The notes under the pieces were generated by a model. That model was not told the DNA's origin. It searched no databases and worked only from the letters and a program-made list of their open reading frames with translations. A DNA stretch of 64,000 bases from an uncultured Psychroserpens sp. (GTDB taxonomy: Bacteria; Bacteroidota; Bacteroidia; Flavobacteriales; Flavobacteriaceae), in the NCBI GenBank assembly GCA_947488655.1, contig CANKZZ010000003.1, forward strand, positions 558,001 through 622,000. Direction: 5' to 3'. This document shows positions 17,566-27,287 of this stretch, piece after piece. A program made the position numbers and the translations under genes. Every line of letters starts with the position of its first letter. The first letter of the stretch is position 1.

Positions 17566-18206
17566 TATCTTAAAGGTTCTGTAACTTTTAAAACTTTAGA
17601 TTCTTTTATTAATCGTTTGTCTTGAGTTACTAAGACAACGTAATAGGCATTGATTTCTGGAATATCAATTTTAAAAATATCACCTTTTGAGTAGTTTCCT
17701 TCTATAATTGGTGTTTCAAACTCTGGATGTAAGTCTCCATTTGTAAACCAACCCAAATCTCCTCCTTGTTTGGCTGAGTTATCCATAGAATATTGTTTGG
17801 CTAAATCTGTAAATCTATAACCGTCTTGGTACTTGGCTATAATTTGATTTCTAATAATATTGATATCCTTAATTGAGTTCTTACTGCCATCTAAATACAC
17901 ACAACTGACTCTGTAGTACGGGATTTCGAATTTATCAATTATTTTATAATACGTTTTTTGAGGAGCATCTTTAAAATATTTTTTAGAGCCAACACCCATA
18001 TTTAAAATATCTTGAGCCATACGAGTTTTGTGCTTTTCTTCATTAAAGACAATTACTTTGCCTTTAATAGTTTTATTCTTTTTAAAGAAAAGATTTACAT
18101 CATCTAAGGTTTGAATAGAGTCTAATGATTTTTCAAAGTCTTTTTGTGCTACGACTAATGATGTCGTTAAAAGTAGGGTAGTAGTAATAAGTAGATTTTT
18201 AAGCAT
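17565..18206 (-). CDS. Parvulin-type peptidylprolyl isomerase, exported
   Basis: I choose the ATG at 18206, which opens a clear signal peptide (MLKNLLITTTLLLTTSLVVAQ); the longer frame to 18269 adds 21 residues with no export sense. The mature 190 aa hold a rotamase core: AKYQDGYRFTDLAKQYSMD, AKQGGDLGWFTNGDLHPEFE and KGDIFKIDIPEINAYYVVLV. It should help fold periplasmic or outer-membrane proteins, consistent with lptD and ridA upstream on the same strand. Confidence 0.88.
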   Translation of the reverse strand: MLKNLLITTTLLLTTSLVVAQKDFEKSLDSIQTLDDVNLFFKKNKTIKGKVIVFNEEKHKTRMAQDILNMGVGSKKYFKDAPQKTYYKIIDKFEIPYYRVSCVYLDGSKNSIKDINIIRNQIIAKYQDGYRFTDLAKQYSMDNSAKQGGDLGWFTNGDLHPEFETPIIEGNYSKGDIFKIDIPEINAYYVVLVTQDKRLIKESKVLKVTEPLR

Positions 18207-18336
18207 AATTTGGTTTTTTATTATTTTATTCAAAAATAATAGCTTGCTACAACAATAAAACTGTTGCAAAATGAAGTTTTAAAGAAATGATTGTTTATAA
18301 CTTTAAAGTATTTAATCTTTTGATTTTAAAATACTG

Positions 18337-18717
18337 TTATTTAACTGCTATCATGCTAATTTCTACATTTACAAATTTAGGTAAATTAGCAACTTCTACA
18401 GTTTCTCTAGCAGGAGCAGTATCTGCATCAAAATAGTTACTATAAACAGCATTGATATGACTAAAGTTATTCATATCGCTAATAAATATTGAAGATTTTA
18501 TTACATTATCAAAAGTCATATCTGCTGCTTCTAATACAGCTTTCAAATTTTGCATGACTTGTTCCGTTTCCGAAGAAATAGAATCTAAAACTAGTTCTCC
18601 AGAGTTTACATTAATCGCAATTTGTCCTGATGTATATAACGTGTTTCCTGTTAAGACAGCTTGATTATATGGTCCAATTGGAGCAGGAGCATTGGGTGTG
18701 TTAATTATAGTTTTCAT
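18337..18717 (-). CDS. ridA: RidA family imine deaminase
   Basis: A 126-aa YjgF/YER057c/UK114 protein that hydrolyses reactive enamine/imine intermediates formed by PLP enzymes. Signature parts: NAPAPIGPYNQAVLTGNTLYTSGQI, MQNLKAVLEAADMTFDNVIK and APARETVEVANLPK, whose Arg is the substrate-binding residue. It is 10 bases downstream of lptD and likely co-transcribed. The middle contains a 9-mer copy at 18567-18575 (SSET). Confidence 0.95.
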   Translation of the reverse strand: MKTIINTPNAPAPIGPYNQAVLTGNTLYTSGQIAINVNSGELVLDSISSETEQVMQNLKAVLEAADMTFDNVIKSSIFISDMNNFSHINAVYSNYFDADTAPARETVEVANLPKFVNVEISMIAVK

Positions 18718-18727
18718 TATGTATATA

Positions 18728-21493
18728 TTATAGTTGTTGGTCTCTTTGTTTACGCTTATCGTATTTAAGATCTTTTAGTAAGCTAGATTTGATACCTATA
18801 AAGAAGTTCCAAGATTCGTTTCGTCCAAATGGTACCCAAGTAAAATTCATTCTCCAACTTAATAAATCGCGTTCAAAACGAAGTTGTGTTTGTGTAAAAC
18901 CTTGGTTAACAAAATCATATCCTGATGAAGCACCAACAGACCACATTGGAGAAAGCTCTATATCGCCAGAAAACATTAATGAATTACTGGTAATTGCGTT
19001 TTGTCTGGCTGCATTACCATAGTTTACTGTATATGCGAGACGTAAACTCCACGGTATTTTATAATTGTAAAGTTCTGACGTTGTACCTTTTTTATCCTTA
19101 TCATCTGCATCATCTGTTAAACGCTGGTCTGCAAAGTCCTGCGGTTTTCCAAATAAATCATCTGCTCGACCACCACTTCTTAAATTATCCTGTAATGCAG
19201 GATCATCATCAACGCCAGAGCCTTCAAACGTAGAACTAGAGAGGGAGTAACCAACTGTAAGATTTGCAGAGGTTAGTCTAAATAAACTACCACCATTATC
19301 AATATTAAATTTATCAATTTTATTATTGTTATTGTCTAACGCATAAGGATCTAATACCATCCCAAAATTAATATTCATCTTATCTTTTAGTATTGTGGTA
19401 CCTCCAGAAACTCTCAACGGACTCCATTGTAAAGAGTCACCTGCAAAATTATAAGATGTAGAAAAGTTTAAGTTATTTAAAAGTTTTATTTTTTTAGGTT
19501 CTGTTGCAGTACTGTCTCTATCTCTAACTTTAGCTTCAAAGTTATTTCCTAAAGAAATCCCCATTGAACTAGAAAACGTTTTATTTGGTGTGCCAAAGAG
19601 CGAACCTTCAAACCTTGTAAATTCTCTATTAACTTCGTCTACGGTAACACCATCTGCATTGGCTGGCTCAAACGTATCATAATATTGATCAAAAGCTGGA
19701 TTTATATTGTAGCTTATAGATGGACGCATAACATGCCTTACCTGCTGTATTCTAGATTTGCTATCTTCTTTACCAAACATACCGTAAACGGTTGTACCAA
19801 TACTAGTACTAAAGTTATAGGTAAAGAAACGATCAAATTGATTTAAATCTTCGGTTATTACCGTACCATCTTCGTCTTCAAATTTGTTAATCGTATTAAG
19901 TGTCCAATTTTCTTCTAAATTCATATTAGCACTCATGCTAAAATATTTAAACACTTTAAAATTTGTTGAGACAGGAATAGAATGTAAAGCACCTACTTGT
20001 GCATCATCAAACATTTCAGACTTAAAAAATAAGGAATCTGTAGTTTGTATTCTATTTTCTCCTCTTACATTGTATTGAAAGTTTATATTTTGAATTATAC
20101 CTTTCTTAGAACCTGTTTTTGGAGCAAAAGGAAATACTCTACTAACACTAGCTTGTACTGTTGGTAGTGTCATATTAATAATTTGTGTGTTTGTATTTTG
20201 AGAATGTGTTGCTGTAACATTCATATTTACTTGTGGCTCTCCTTGAAATGTTTTAGAATAAGAAACCGATGATGATAATGTGTTATTTAATGAACTAGCA
20301 AGGTTTAATTGATTTATAGATTGCCTATAATATTGACTACTTCCTAAATTTACAGAAGCCGAGAATCTAGAATTAGGATTTGCTTTAGCGTCTTGGCTAT
20401 GAGACCATCTAATATTGTATATCGTTGATTTTGCAAAATCAGGAAAACCTGGTTCACTATTTATCAAATTTTCATATCTAAAACTTAAGTTACCTCTAAA
20501 CTTATAACGCAGTGCATAATTAGATTCTAATCTTAAACCATAACTACCATTGGTGTAGTAATCTCCCAATACTGCTAAATCGACATAATCACTAATAGCA
20601 AAATAATAACCTCCATTTTGTAAAAAGTAACCTCTGTCATTTGCTAATTCTTGTCCAGGAGTTGGCATGATAACTCCAGATGATCTCGTTTTTGTCATAG
20701 GAAAATATGCAAATGGCAAACCTATAGGAGTAGGTACATCATAAATAAACAGGTTTGTTAAACCTGTAACGACTTTAACTCCAGGAACAACTTTTGCTGT
20801 TCTCATTAAGAAATAGTATTCTGGGTCATCAAGATTCTCTGATGTAGTAAATTTACCATCTTTTATAAAGAGGGTAGAGTCGTTTTCTCTCTTAGTAACT
20901 GCTGCAATTATGGTACCTCCACTTTGCTCAGTTTTAGAATTAAAAATAATAGCTTTTTTGGTTACTGTATTAAAAATAACAGAGTCTGGCTCAACAACAC
21001 TTTGGCCTTGTGTAAAAATAGGAGCTTGAGAATAGTTGCCTAAACTATCCTTTACACGACCAGCATACACCAAATCTTTACCATGATTAATCACAATAAT
21101 ACCAGCTTTTATATTCATGTCGCCATAATTAACTTCGGCTTCATTAAAAAGTGTAGTTGTGTTTTTTCTTTGATTTAAGCGCACATAGTCTTTGGCTTTA
21201 TAATCTACAATGCTACTTAGGATCTCTTTTTTCTTAGGTATAGAATCTGTTTTTGTACTATCAGATTCTTTATTATTTTTTGGTGTCTCAATAATGTTAC
21301 CAATATTAACAACAGTAGTATCATTTTTTGTTGTAGGTTTTATTGGTTCCTGAGATTTAGGCAATTCTTGAGCCAAGCAAAACATGTTAATAAACATGGT
21401 AAAACTTAGAGTAAAAAGTATGTGTAAGCTTTTTGTACGCAATGCTTTTAAATGTATTTTTGCTAAAGTATGGCTCGGTTTTTGAATTCCCAA
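18728..21493 (-). CDS. lptD: LptD-like LPS assembly outer membrane protein
   Basis: A 921-aa Bacteroidota OstA/LptD homologue that inserts lipopolysaccharide in the outer leaflet. After an N-terminal signal region (hydrophobic LHILFTLSFTMFINMFCLAQ, about 24-43) and an acidic linker comes the periplasmic OstA part (INHGKDLVYAGRVKDSLGNY), the plug region with PTPIGLPFAYFPMTKTRSSGVIMPTPG, then a large beta barrel to the C-terminus. The start is uncertain: the N-terminus before the signal is long and TAATTTTG (21498-21491 on this strand) overlaps the ATG. It is divergent from the amidase gene, an arrangement I regard as common in this family. Confidence 0.9.
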   Translation of the reverse strand: MGIQKPSHTLAKIHLKALRTKSLHILFTLSFTMFINMFCLAQELPKSQEPIKPTTKNDTTVVNIGNIIETPKNNKESDSTKTDSIPKKKEILSSIVDYKAKDYVRLNQRKNTTTLFNEAEVNYGDMNIKAGIIVINHGKDLVYAGRVKDSLGNYSQAPIFTQGQSVVEPDSVIFNTVTKKAIIFNSKTEQSGGTIIAAVTKRENDSTLFIKDGKFTTSENLDDPEYYFLMRTAKVVPGVKVVTGLTNLFIYDVPTPIGLPFAYFPMTKTRSSGVIMPTPGQELANDRGYFLQNGGYYFAISDYVDLAVLGDYYTNGSYGLRLESNYALRYKFRGNLSFRYENLINSEPGFPDFAKSTIYNIRWSHSQDAKANPNSRFSASVNLGSSQYYRQSINQLNLASSLNNTLSSSVSYSKTFQGEPQVNMNVTATHSQNTNTQIINMTLPTVQASVSRVFPFAPKTGSKKGIIQNINFQYNVRGENRIQTTDSLFFKSEMFDDAQVGALHSIPVSTNFKVFKYFSMSANMNLEENWTLNTINKFEDEDGTVITEDLNQFDRFFTYNFSTSIGTTVYGMFGKEDSKSRIQQVRHVMRPSISYNINPAFDQYYDTFEPANADGVTVDEVNREFTRFEGSLFGTPNKTFSSSMGISLGNNFEAKVRDRDSTATEPKKIKLLNNLNFSTSYNFAGDSLQWSPLRVSGGTTILKDKMNINFGMVLDPYALDNNNNKIDKFNIDNGGSLFRLTSANLTVGYSLSSSTFEGSGVDDDPALQDNLRSGGRADDLFGKPQDFADQRLTDDADDKDKKGTTSELYNYKIPWSLRLAYTVNYGNAARQNAITSNSLMFSGDIELSPMWSVGASSGYDFVNQGFTQTQLRFERDLLSWRMNFTWVPFGRNESWNFFIGIKSSLLKDLKYDKRKQRDQQL

Positions 21494-21615
21494 AATTACA
21501 TAGATTTTTTATGATTAATTTATAATTCAATCAATTTATATCAAGCATCAAAACATTACTAATCCTAATGCTATGATTCTTAAAATAAAACGAGTTGATA
21601 AAACGTTAAACACGT

Positions 21616-22731
21616 ATGAAAACGACATCACATTATATATTCGTATTGGTAGGTTTCTTATTTACCAGTATTTTAACATCTGCAAATGCTTTTCAAAAAG
21701 ATAAGGATAAATTTGTAGTGGTTCTAGATGCTGGACATGGTGGACATGATTCTGGAAATCTAGGTAACGGTCACAAAGAAAGCGATATAGCACTTAACAT
21801 AGTTTTAAATCTGGGTAAGGATTTAGAAAAAAACAAAGATATTAAGGTAATTTATACTAGAAAAAAAGATGTATTTGTAACTCTAAGAGGTCGTGCTAAA
21901 ATTGCAAATGATGCAGATGCAGACCTTTTTGTGTCTGTACATTGCAATGCACACAGCTCTCAAGCATCTGGTACCGAAACATTTGTACTAGGTGTAGCAA
22001 ATACAAAACGTAATATGGAGATTGCTAAAAAAGAGAATGAGGTTATTTTTCTTGAGGCAGATTATGAAAAGCACTACGAAGGTTTTGACCCAAATTCTCC
22101 AGAGTCATTAATAACACTTAGCTTTTTGCAAGAAGAATATACAGAGAACAGTATCAAACTGGCAAGATTAGTTGAGGATAATTTCGAAATGGGCCTTAAC
22201 CGTAAAAGTAGAGGCTTAAAACAAGCAAGTCTTTGGGTACTTCACAATACATATATGCCTAGTGTGCTAATAGAAGTTGGATTTTTAACTAATAAAGCCG
22301 AAGGTAAATTTTTAAATACAAAAGCTGGTCAGTCTAAAATGGCATCAGGCATTAAAAAAGCCATTTACAGTTACAAATCATATATAGAACAAAATATTGG
22401 TGAAAACATCTATCAAGGCACAGAGGTTGAAACTATAGAGTCTGCAGGTGATCCTCAAATTATAGAAAACGTGGTATTTAAAGTGCAAATTGCAGCGAGT
22501 TCTAGAGAAATCCCACCTAAATCATACAACTTTAAAGGCTTGTTAGATATTTCTAGAGAGAAAGTTGGCAAGGTTTACAAGTATTATTATGGTTATACTT
22601 CAGATTATAATGCTATCAAACAAATGCAAATAAAAGCAGTATCTAAGGGTTATAAAGACTGTTTTATAGTGGCTTATAAGGATGGAAATAAAATAGATGT
22701 TTCGCAAGCAATACAATCGACCTCTAATTAG
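21616..22731 (+). CDS. N-acetylmuramoyl-L-alanine amidase
   Basis: A 371-aa exported amidase_3 enzyme that cuts the bond between MurNAc and L-Ala in peptidoglycan. Signal peptide to about residue 25. Zinc ligands lie in VVLDAGHGGHDSGNLGNGHKESD (His and Glu) and SVHCNAH; the catalytic Glu is in VLIEVGFLTNKAEG. A C-terminal SPOR-like segment (FKVQIAASSREIPPKSYNFK to about 360) may direct it to septal glycan. The MCE gene follows after 55 bases. Confidence 0.94.
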   Translation: MKTTSHYIFVLVGFLFTSILTSANAFQKDKDKFVVVLDAGHGGHDSGNLGNGHKESDIALNIVLNLGKDLEKNKDIKVIYTRKKDVFVTLRGRAKIANDADADLFVSVHCNAHSSQASGTETFVLGVANTKRNMEIAKKENEVIFLEADYEKHYEGFDPNSPESLITLSFLQEEYTENSIKLARLVEDNFEMGLNRKSRGLKQASLWVLHNTYMPSVLIEVGFLTNKAEGKFLNTKAGQSKMASGIKKAIYSYKSYIEQNIGENIYQGTEVETIESAGDPQIIENVVFKVQIAASSREIPPKSYNFKGLLDISREKVGKVYKYYYGYTSDYNAIKQMQIKAVSKGYKDCFIVAYKDGNKIDVSQAIQSTSN

Positions 22732-22755
22732 AAACATTCTTTATATTTTTATTGT

Positions 22756-22763
22756 TAATTTTG
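22756..22763 (+). promoter_or_regulatory. Possible -7 element before the MCE gene
   Basis: TAATTTTG matches TAnnTTTG, 23 bases before the TTG start at 22787; no clear TTG is seen at the -33 position. Confidence 0.3.
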
Positions 22764-22786
22764 TTTTAACCTCAAAATTGTAAAAT

Positions 22787-23740
22787 TTGAAAATTTCAAG
22801 AGAAGTAAAAGCTGCAATACTCGTACTTTCGGGTATTTTGTTAATGATATTTTTAATCAACTATCTCAATGGTAAGAACCTTTTAAGTTCAAAAGACACT
22901 TATTATACAGAGTTTGAATATAATGCATTATCAAAAGCATCACCAGTTACTGTGAAAGGTAACAATGTGGGTAAAATTGTAGATATTGTTTACGATTTCA
23001 ATACAGGAAAAACGAGAATTTCATTTACTGTAGATGAGCAACTAAACTTCACTAAGCAATCAAAAGTTAGACTTTATAAAACAGGTTTAATGGGTGGCAA
23101 TGCTTTAGCAATTGTAGTAAGTAAAGATGGTGAGAAAGCTAAACCAGGAGATTTTATCGCATCTGAGGTAGAAGAAGATTTAGTTACTAATCTTACAAAT
23201 AGCTTCTCCGATATAAGCGGTAATTTAGATGCTACACTATCATCTGCAGATTCATTACTAATTAATCTTAATGGTTTAGTACTCGATGATTCTGAAAACG
23301 GAATTAAAAATGCTATTGCAGAGTTAAATGCTACAATGAAATCGTTTCAATCTGTTTCTTATTCTGTAAATAATCTAATTAAAGATAATGATGATAAACT
23401 TAGTGCTGTTCTTAGTAACTTCGACACCATCACAAGAGACTTAGCAGTAATAACAGGAGATTTAAAAGATGTTAAGCTATCTAAAACTGTAGCTAATCTA
23501 GATAATACATTAGCAACTGTAAATAATTTAATGACTAGCATAGAAAATGGAGAAGGTTCTATAGGAAAGCTTTTAAAAGATGAAGGCCTATATCAAAATC
23601 TTGAAGGCGCAGCATTGCAAATGGAGCAATTGTTAGAAGACATGAAATTAAATCCTAAGCGATATGTACATTTTTCTATCTTCGGAAAAAAACCAAAACG
23701 TTACGACGCAGATGGAAACGAAATAAAGGATAAAGACTAA
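22787..23740 (+). CDS. MCE/MlaD family lipid-transport protein
   Basis: A 317-aa protein with an N-terminal membrane anchor (AAILVLSGILLMIFLINYL, about 9-27) and one MCE domain (about 38-115; YNALSKASPVTVKGNNVGKI, TGLMGGNALAIVV), then a long helical region suited to a hexameric tunnel that carries phospholipid across the periplasm. The start is a TTG at 22787; the next Met is inside the membrane helix, so TTG is the sensible choice. The ABC partners (MlaE/MlaF) are not in this window. A 9-mer copy is near the C-terminus at 23680-23688 (FGKK). Confidence 0.9.
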   Translation: MKISREVKAAILVLSGILLMIFLINYLNGKNLLSSKDTYYTEFEYNALSKASPVTVKGNNVGKIVDIVYDFNTGKTRISFTVDEQLNFTKQSKVRLYKTGLMGGNALAIVVSKDGEKAKPGDFIASEVEEDLVTNLTNSFSDISGNLDATLSSADSLLINLNGLVLDDSENGIKNAIAELNATMKSFQSVSYSVNNLIKDNDDKLSAVLSNFDTITRDLAVITGDLKDVKLSKTVANLDNTLATVNNLMTSIENGEGSIGKLLKDEGLYQNLEGAALQMEQLLEDMKLNPKRYVHFSIFGKKPKRYDADGNEIKDKD

Positions 23741-23754
23741 TAAACCAATCACGT

Positions 23755-25083
23755 ATGGGTATTTTACCACAAATATTATTTGCCATTGCACTATTTATAG
23801 GCATTGGTTATTTTGCCAATAATGTTAGAAAATTGGCACGTAATATCAAACTTGGTCAAGATGTAGACACAAGTGACGACAAGCCTCAACGCTGGAAAAA
23901 TATGGCAAGGATTGCCTTCGGGCAAAGTAAAATGGTTAAACGACCAATTGCAGGGTTTTTACACATTATAGTTTATGTAGGTTTTGTCATTATCAATATA
24001 GAAGTTTTAGAAATTATTATTGATGGTTTAACAGGAAAGCATAGAATTTTTTCTGGAGCAGGTCAACTTTACGATATTCTAATAGGTTCGTTTGAGTTAT
24101 TAGCATTTGCTGTATTAGTTTCTGTAATTATTTTCTGGATAAGAAGAAACATCATAAAACTAAAACGCTTTATGAGTTCTGAGATGAAAGGATGGCCAAA
24201 AAGCGACGGTAATATTATTTTATATTTTGAGGTTGTGCTTATGTGCCTTTTCTTAACTATGAATGGCGCAGATTTACAATTACAACTTAATGGCGCAGCA
24301 GGTTATCATACTGCAGGCTCTTTTCCTATAAGTCAATGGTTACTACCAATTTTTGATGGATTATCAAATGCTACTCTAATTATAATAGAACGTACAGCTT
24401 GGTGGTTGCACATCATTGGTATTTTAGCCTTTTTAAATTACTTATACTTTTCTAAACACTTACATATTTTATTAGCATTTCCTAACACATTTTATGGTAG
24501 GCTAAAACCTAAAGGTCAGTTCGAAAATTTAGACGCAGTAACTACAGAAGTTATGATGATGATGGATCCTAATGCAGATCCTTTTGCAGCTGCACCAGAA
24601 GGAGCAGAAGATGAAGTACCTGCAAAATTTGGTGCCAGTGACGTACAAGATTTAACTTGGGTAAACTTATTAAACGCATATACATGTACAGAGTGTGGAC
24701 GATGCACAAGTGAGTGTCCTGCAAATAAAACAGGCAAAAAACTGTCGCCTCGTAAAATTATGATGGATACAAGAGATCGTCTTGTAGAAGTAGGTCAAAA
24801 CATAGATGCAAACAAAGGAGAGTTTGTAGATGATGGTAAACAACTATTAGGAGATTACATTACTAAAGAAGAGCTTTGGGCTTGTACAAGTTGTAATGCT
24901 TGTGTAGAAGCTTGTCCTGTTAGCATTGACCCATTGCATATTATTATGCAAATGCGTCAATATCTTGTAATGGAGCAAAGTGCAGCACCAATGGAACTCA
25001 ATAATATGATGACCAATATAGAAAACAATGGAGCACCTTGGCCTTACAACCAAATGGACCGTTTAAACTGGAAAGACGAATAG
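23755..25083 (+). CDS. Membrane iron-sulfur oxidoreductase, HdrC-like
   Basis: A 442-aa protein with five membrane helices in the first 260 residues (a NarI/HdrE-like cytochrome b type arrangement) and a C-terminal dicluster ferredoxin: CTECGRCTSECP and CTSCNACVEACP bind two [4Fe-4S] clusters. It likely passes electrons between a quinone and the CCG-domain protein encoded downstream (25487). Such HdrC/HdrB pairs are common in Flavobacteriia, but the reaction is not defined. The gene starts 14 bases after the MCE gene. Confidence 0.9.
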   Translation: MGILPQILFAIALFIGIGYFANNVRKLARNIKLGQDVDTSDDKPQRWKNMARIAFGQSKMVKRPIAGFLHIIVYVGFVIINIEVLEIIIDGLTGKHRIFSGAGQLYDILIGSFELLAFAVLVSVIIFWIRRNIIKLKRFMSSEMKGWPKSDGNIILYFEVVLMCLFLTMNGADLQLQLNGAAGYHTAGSFPISQWLLPIFDGLSNATLIIIERTAWWLHIIGILAFLNYLYFSKHLHILLAFPNTFYGRLKPKGQFENLDAVTTEVMMMMDPNADPFAAAPEGAEDEVPAKFGASDVQDLTWVNLLNAYTCTECGRCTSECPANKTGKKLSPRKIMMDTRDRLVEVGQNIDANKGEFVDDGKQLLGDYITKEELWACTSCNACVEACPVSIDPLHIIMQMRQYLVMEQSAAPMELNNMMTNIENNGAPWPYNQMDRLNWKDE

Positions 25084-25085
25084 AT

Positions 25086-25427
25086 ATGAGATATTTTCTT
25101 CGGAAATATCAACTCTTAATACTCATAGTCTTTCTATTAAATACTATGTCATTAAGTGCGCAATCCTATAGAAAAGATTCATTACAAATTAAATCATATA
25201 CACTCGTTCAATACCGTCAAAACGAAGTAAAAGAAGTAAAATTAATCAAAGTGCTATGTGATTATTGTTCAGATTTGCAAAAAGAAGTTATTGGTATAGA
25301 AGCCATGAGACGAGCAAAATCTGAAAGTTATGATCCAAAAAACAGAATAAAAGAAGGCGATAAAAAATTAGCAATATATATTAGAATAGCTAAAAAAGAT
25401 TTTGTGGCAATTAAAGAAGACGAATAA
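25086..25427 (+). CDS. Small exported protein between the Hdr-like genes
   Basis: A 113-aa protein. I choose the ATG at 25086, two bases after the upstream stop, because it opens a signal peptide (MRYFLRKYQLLILIVFLLNT, cut near SLSAQ). The mature part is basic with one CDYC motif (near residue 58) and no known family. It sits inside the iron-sulfur operon, so it may be a periplasmic accessory. A 9-mer copy at 25098-25106 lies in codons 5-7 (LRK). Confidence 0.75.
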   Translation: MRYFLRKYQLLILIVFLLNTMSLSAQSYRKDSLQIKSYTLVQYRQNEVKEVKLIKVLCDYCSDLQKEVIGIEAMRRAKSESYDPKNRIKEGDKKLAIYIRIAKKDFVAIKEDE

Positions 25428-25486
25428 TATATTACTACTGGTAAAGATATTTTTATACCAATAGATAAAAAGATAAACTTAAAATT

Positions 25487-26278
25487 ATGAGCGAATTACT
25501 CAAAGTGCCAACTATGGCAGAATTTATGGCAGCAGGAAAACAACCCGAAGTATTATTTTGGGTAGGTTGTGCAGGAAGCTTTGATGACAGAGCAAAAAAA
25601 ATAACAAAAGCATTTGTTAAATTACTTAATAAAGCAAACGTAGAATTTGCAGTATTAGGTACCGAAGAAAGTTGTACAGGAGATCCTGCAAAACGATCTG
25701 GTAATGAGTTTTTGTTTCAAATGCAGGCAGTTACAAATATAGAAGTGATGAATGCTTATGAAATAAAAAAAATTGTAACCGCATGTCCGCATTGCTTTAA
25801 TACCATAAAAAATGAATATCCAGGATTAGGTGGTAATTATGAGGTAATGCATCATACACAATTTTTAAAATCACTATTATCCGAAGGTCGCTTAACCATA
25901 GAAGGCGGTCAATATAAAGGAAAGCGAATTACATTTCATGACCCATGTTATTTAGGACGTGCAAATGAAGTTTATGAAGCACCAAGAGATTTAATTAGAA
26001 AATTAGATGCAGAGCTTGTAGAAATGAAGAGCTGTAAATCTCGTGGTTTATGTTGTGGAGCTGGAGGAGCCCAAATGTTTAAAGAACCAGAACCTGGAAA
26101 TAAAGACATAAACATAAAACGTACAGAGCAGGCTTTAGAAACAAAACCTCAAATTATAGCAGCTGGTTGTCCTTTTTGTAATACAATGATGACAGATGGC
26201 GTTAAAAATAAAGAGAAAGAAGACCAGGTAGAAGTGATGGACATTGCAGAGTTAATTGCAAATGCACAAGATCTCTAA
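25487..26278 (+). CDS. CCG-domain iron-sulfur protein, HdrB-like
   Basis: A 263-aa soluble protein with two cysteine-rich CCG-type domains of the HdrB/LutA/GlpC group: FWVGCAGSFDDRA with ESCTGDPAKRSGNEFLF and TACPHCFNTIKNEYP, then FHDPCYLGRANEVYEAPRDL and LCCGAGGAQMFKE with AAGCPFCNTMM. These bind a non-cubane or [4Fe-4S] cluster. With the HdrC-like protein it should form an electron-transfer complex; the substrate is unknown. Confidence 0.92.
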   Translation: MSELLKVPTMAEFMAAGKQPEVLFWVGCAGSFDDRAKKITKAFVKLLNKANVEFAVLGTEESCTGDPAKRSGNEFLFQMQAVTNIEVMNAYEIKKIVTACPHCFNTIKNEYPGLGGNYEVMHHTQFLKSLLSEGRLTIEGGQYKGKRITFHDPCYLGRANEVYEAPRDLIRKLDAELVEMKSCKSRGLCCGAGGAQMFKEPEPGNKDINIKRTEQALETKPQIIAAGCPFCNTMMTDGVKNKEKEDQVEVMDIAELIANAQDL

Positions 26279-26279
26279 C

Positions 26280-26480
26280 ATGCCAGAAATTAATAAAAAA
26301 AGAGTTTTTACAGCAGGATTAATAGGAGGTACAATTTTCTCATTAGTTATAACCTTGTTCGATTATTTCTTCGGAAGAGAATTCTCCTGGAGCAGAGTAG
26401 TATTTTATTTCGTTTTTGGATGTTTAATGTATAGCTTTTTAACTTATAGAAATTTTAAAAAGCATAATAAAAAACGGTAA
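26280..26480 (+). CDS. Small two-helix membrane protein
   Basis: A 66-aa protein beginning at the ATG at 26280, one base after the upstream stop; the frame can be extended eight codons back into that gene, which I think is spurious. Two hydrophobic helices (VFTAGLIGGTIFSLVITLF and VVFYFVFGCLMYSFLTY) flank a short loop, and the ends are basic. Function unknown. A one-base variant of the 9-mer (CTTCGGAAG) is at 26369-26377. Confidence 0.65.
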   Translation: MPEINKKRVFTAGLIGGTIFSLVITLFDYFFGREFSWSRVVFYFVFGCLMYSFLTYRNFKKHNKKR

Positions 26481-26483
26481 TTA

Positions 26484-27245
26484 TTATTGATTTTTAAAGA
26501 CTGCATAATTTAAAGCCCAATCAATAGAGAAGTTTTTATGACCTTCTTTTTTGCCAAAGTTTAAGATCTTTTTTGCTTCTTTTAAAATAGATACTTCATC
26601 TGCCTTATCAATACCAAACATTAACTTTAAATAGGTAATAGAATCTTCTAGGCTGTCTGTAAATACCCAAGGGAACTCAACAAAATTAGTCATATCTGCC
26701 TTTAATGTAGACGTTTCATAGGTATTAGAGAAATCGTCATCCATGAACTCGCCATTATGTCCCAAAGAGTTATAGGTGTCAACAAATTGATTTAAAAACT
26801 CATCAATTGAAGTTCCCAATTTAACATCTGCAATAACTAATTTACCATTAGATTTTAATACTCTAGACGCTTCATTCATAAATTTGCGTCTATCGTTCTC
26901 TACAACATGATGAAAAGCTGCACAACAAAATATTATATCTGCGCTATTATCTTTAAGAGGTAAAGTAGACCAATCACAAATTTGAGAGTCACCAATTTTT
27001 GCAAAAACTTCAGATGTTTCTAAAGGAATAACAGTGACATCATTCTTTAAATATTTAGATAAATAATTCCCTCCTGATGGAACGTCTACAATAACCATGT
27101 TATCTTTTATATCAACCTGGTTTAATAAACTATTAAACTCATAATCTCTAGCAGATGGGATTAGTTTCATTGCACTATGATAATCGTCACCACGTTTATT
27201 AAATATTTCAGAATAATTAAAATTATTATCTTCGTACAAATTCAT
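26484..27245 (-). CDS. Class I SAM-dependent methyltransferase
   Basis: A 253-aa soluble Methyltransf_11/25 type protein. Motif I is VIVDVPSGGNYLSKYL (about 53-68), then IPLETS, IIFCCAAFHHV and the post-motif RVLKSNGKLVIADVK. Small-molecule methylation is likely, but no substrate is evident. It diverges from the CapK/PaaK-like ligase gene across 42 bases, and the two may be a small accessory pair. Confidence 0.85.
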   Translation of the reverse strand: MNLYEDNNFNYSEIFNKRGDDYHSAMKLIPSARDYEFNSLLNQVDIKDNMVIVDVPSGGNYLSKYLKNDVTVIPLETSEVFAKIGDSQICDWSTLPLKDNSADIIFCCAAFHHVVENDRRKFMNEASRVLKSNGKLVIADVKLGTSIDEFLNQFVDTYNSLGHNGEFMDDDFSNTYETSTLKADMTNFVEFPWVFTDSLEDSITYLKLMFGIDKADEVSILKEAKKILNFGKKEGHKNFSIDWALNYAVFKNQ

Positions 27246-27287
27246 ATTTATTTAAGTGTAATTAATTAAGTCATAAATTTATAACTA

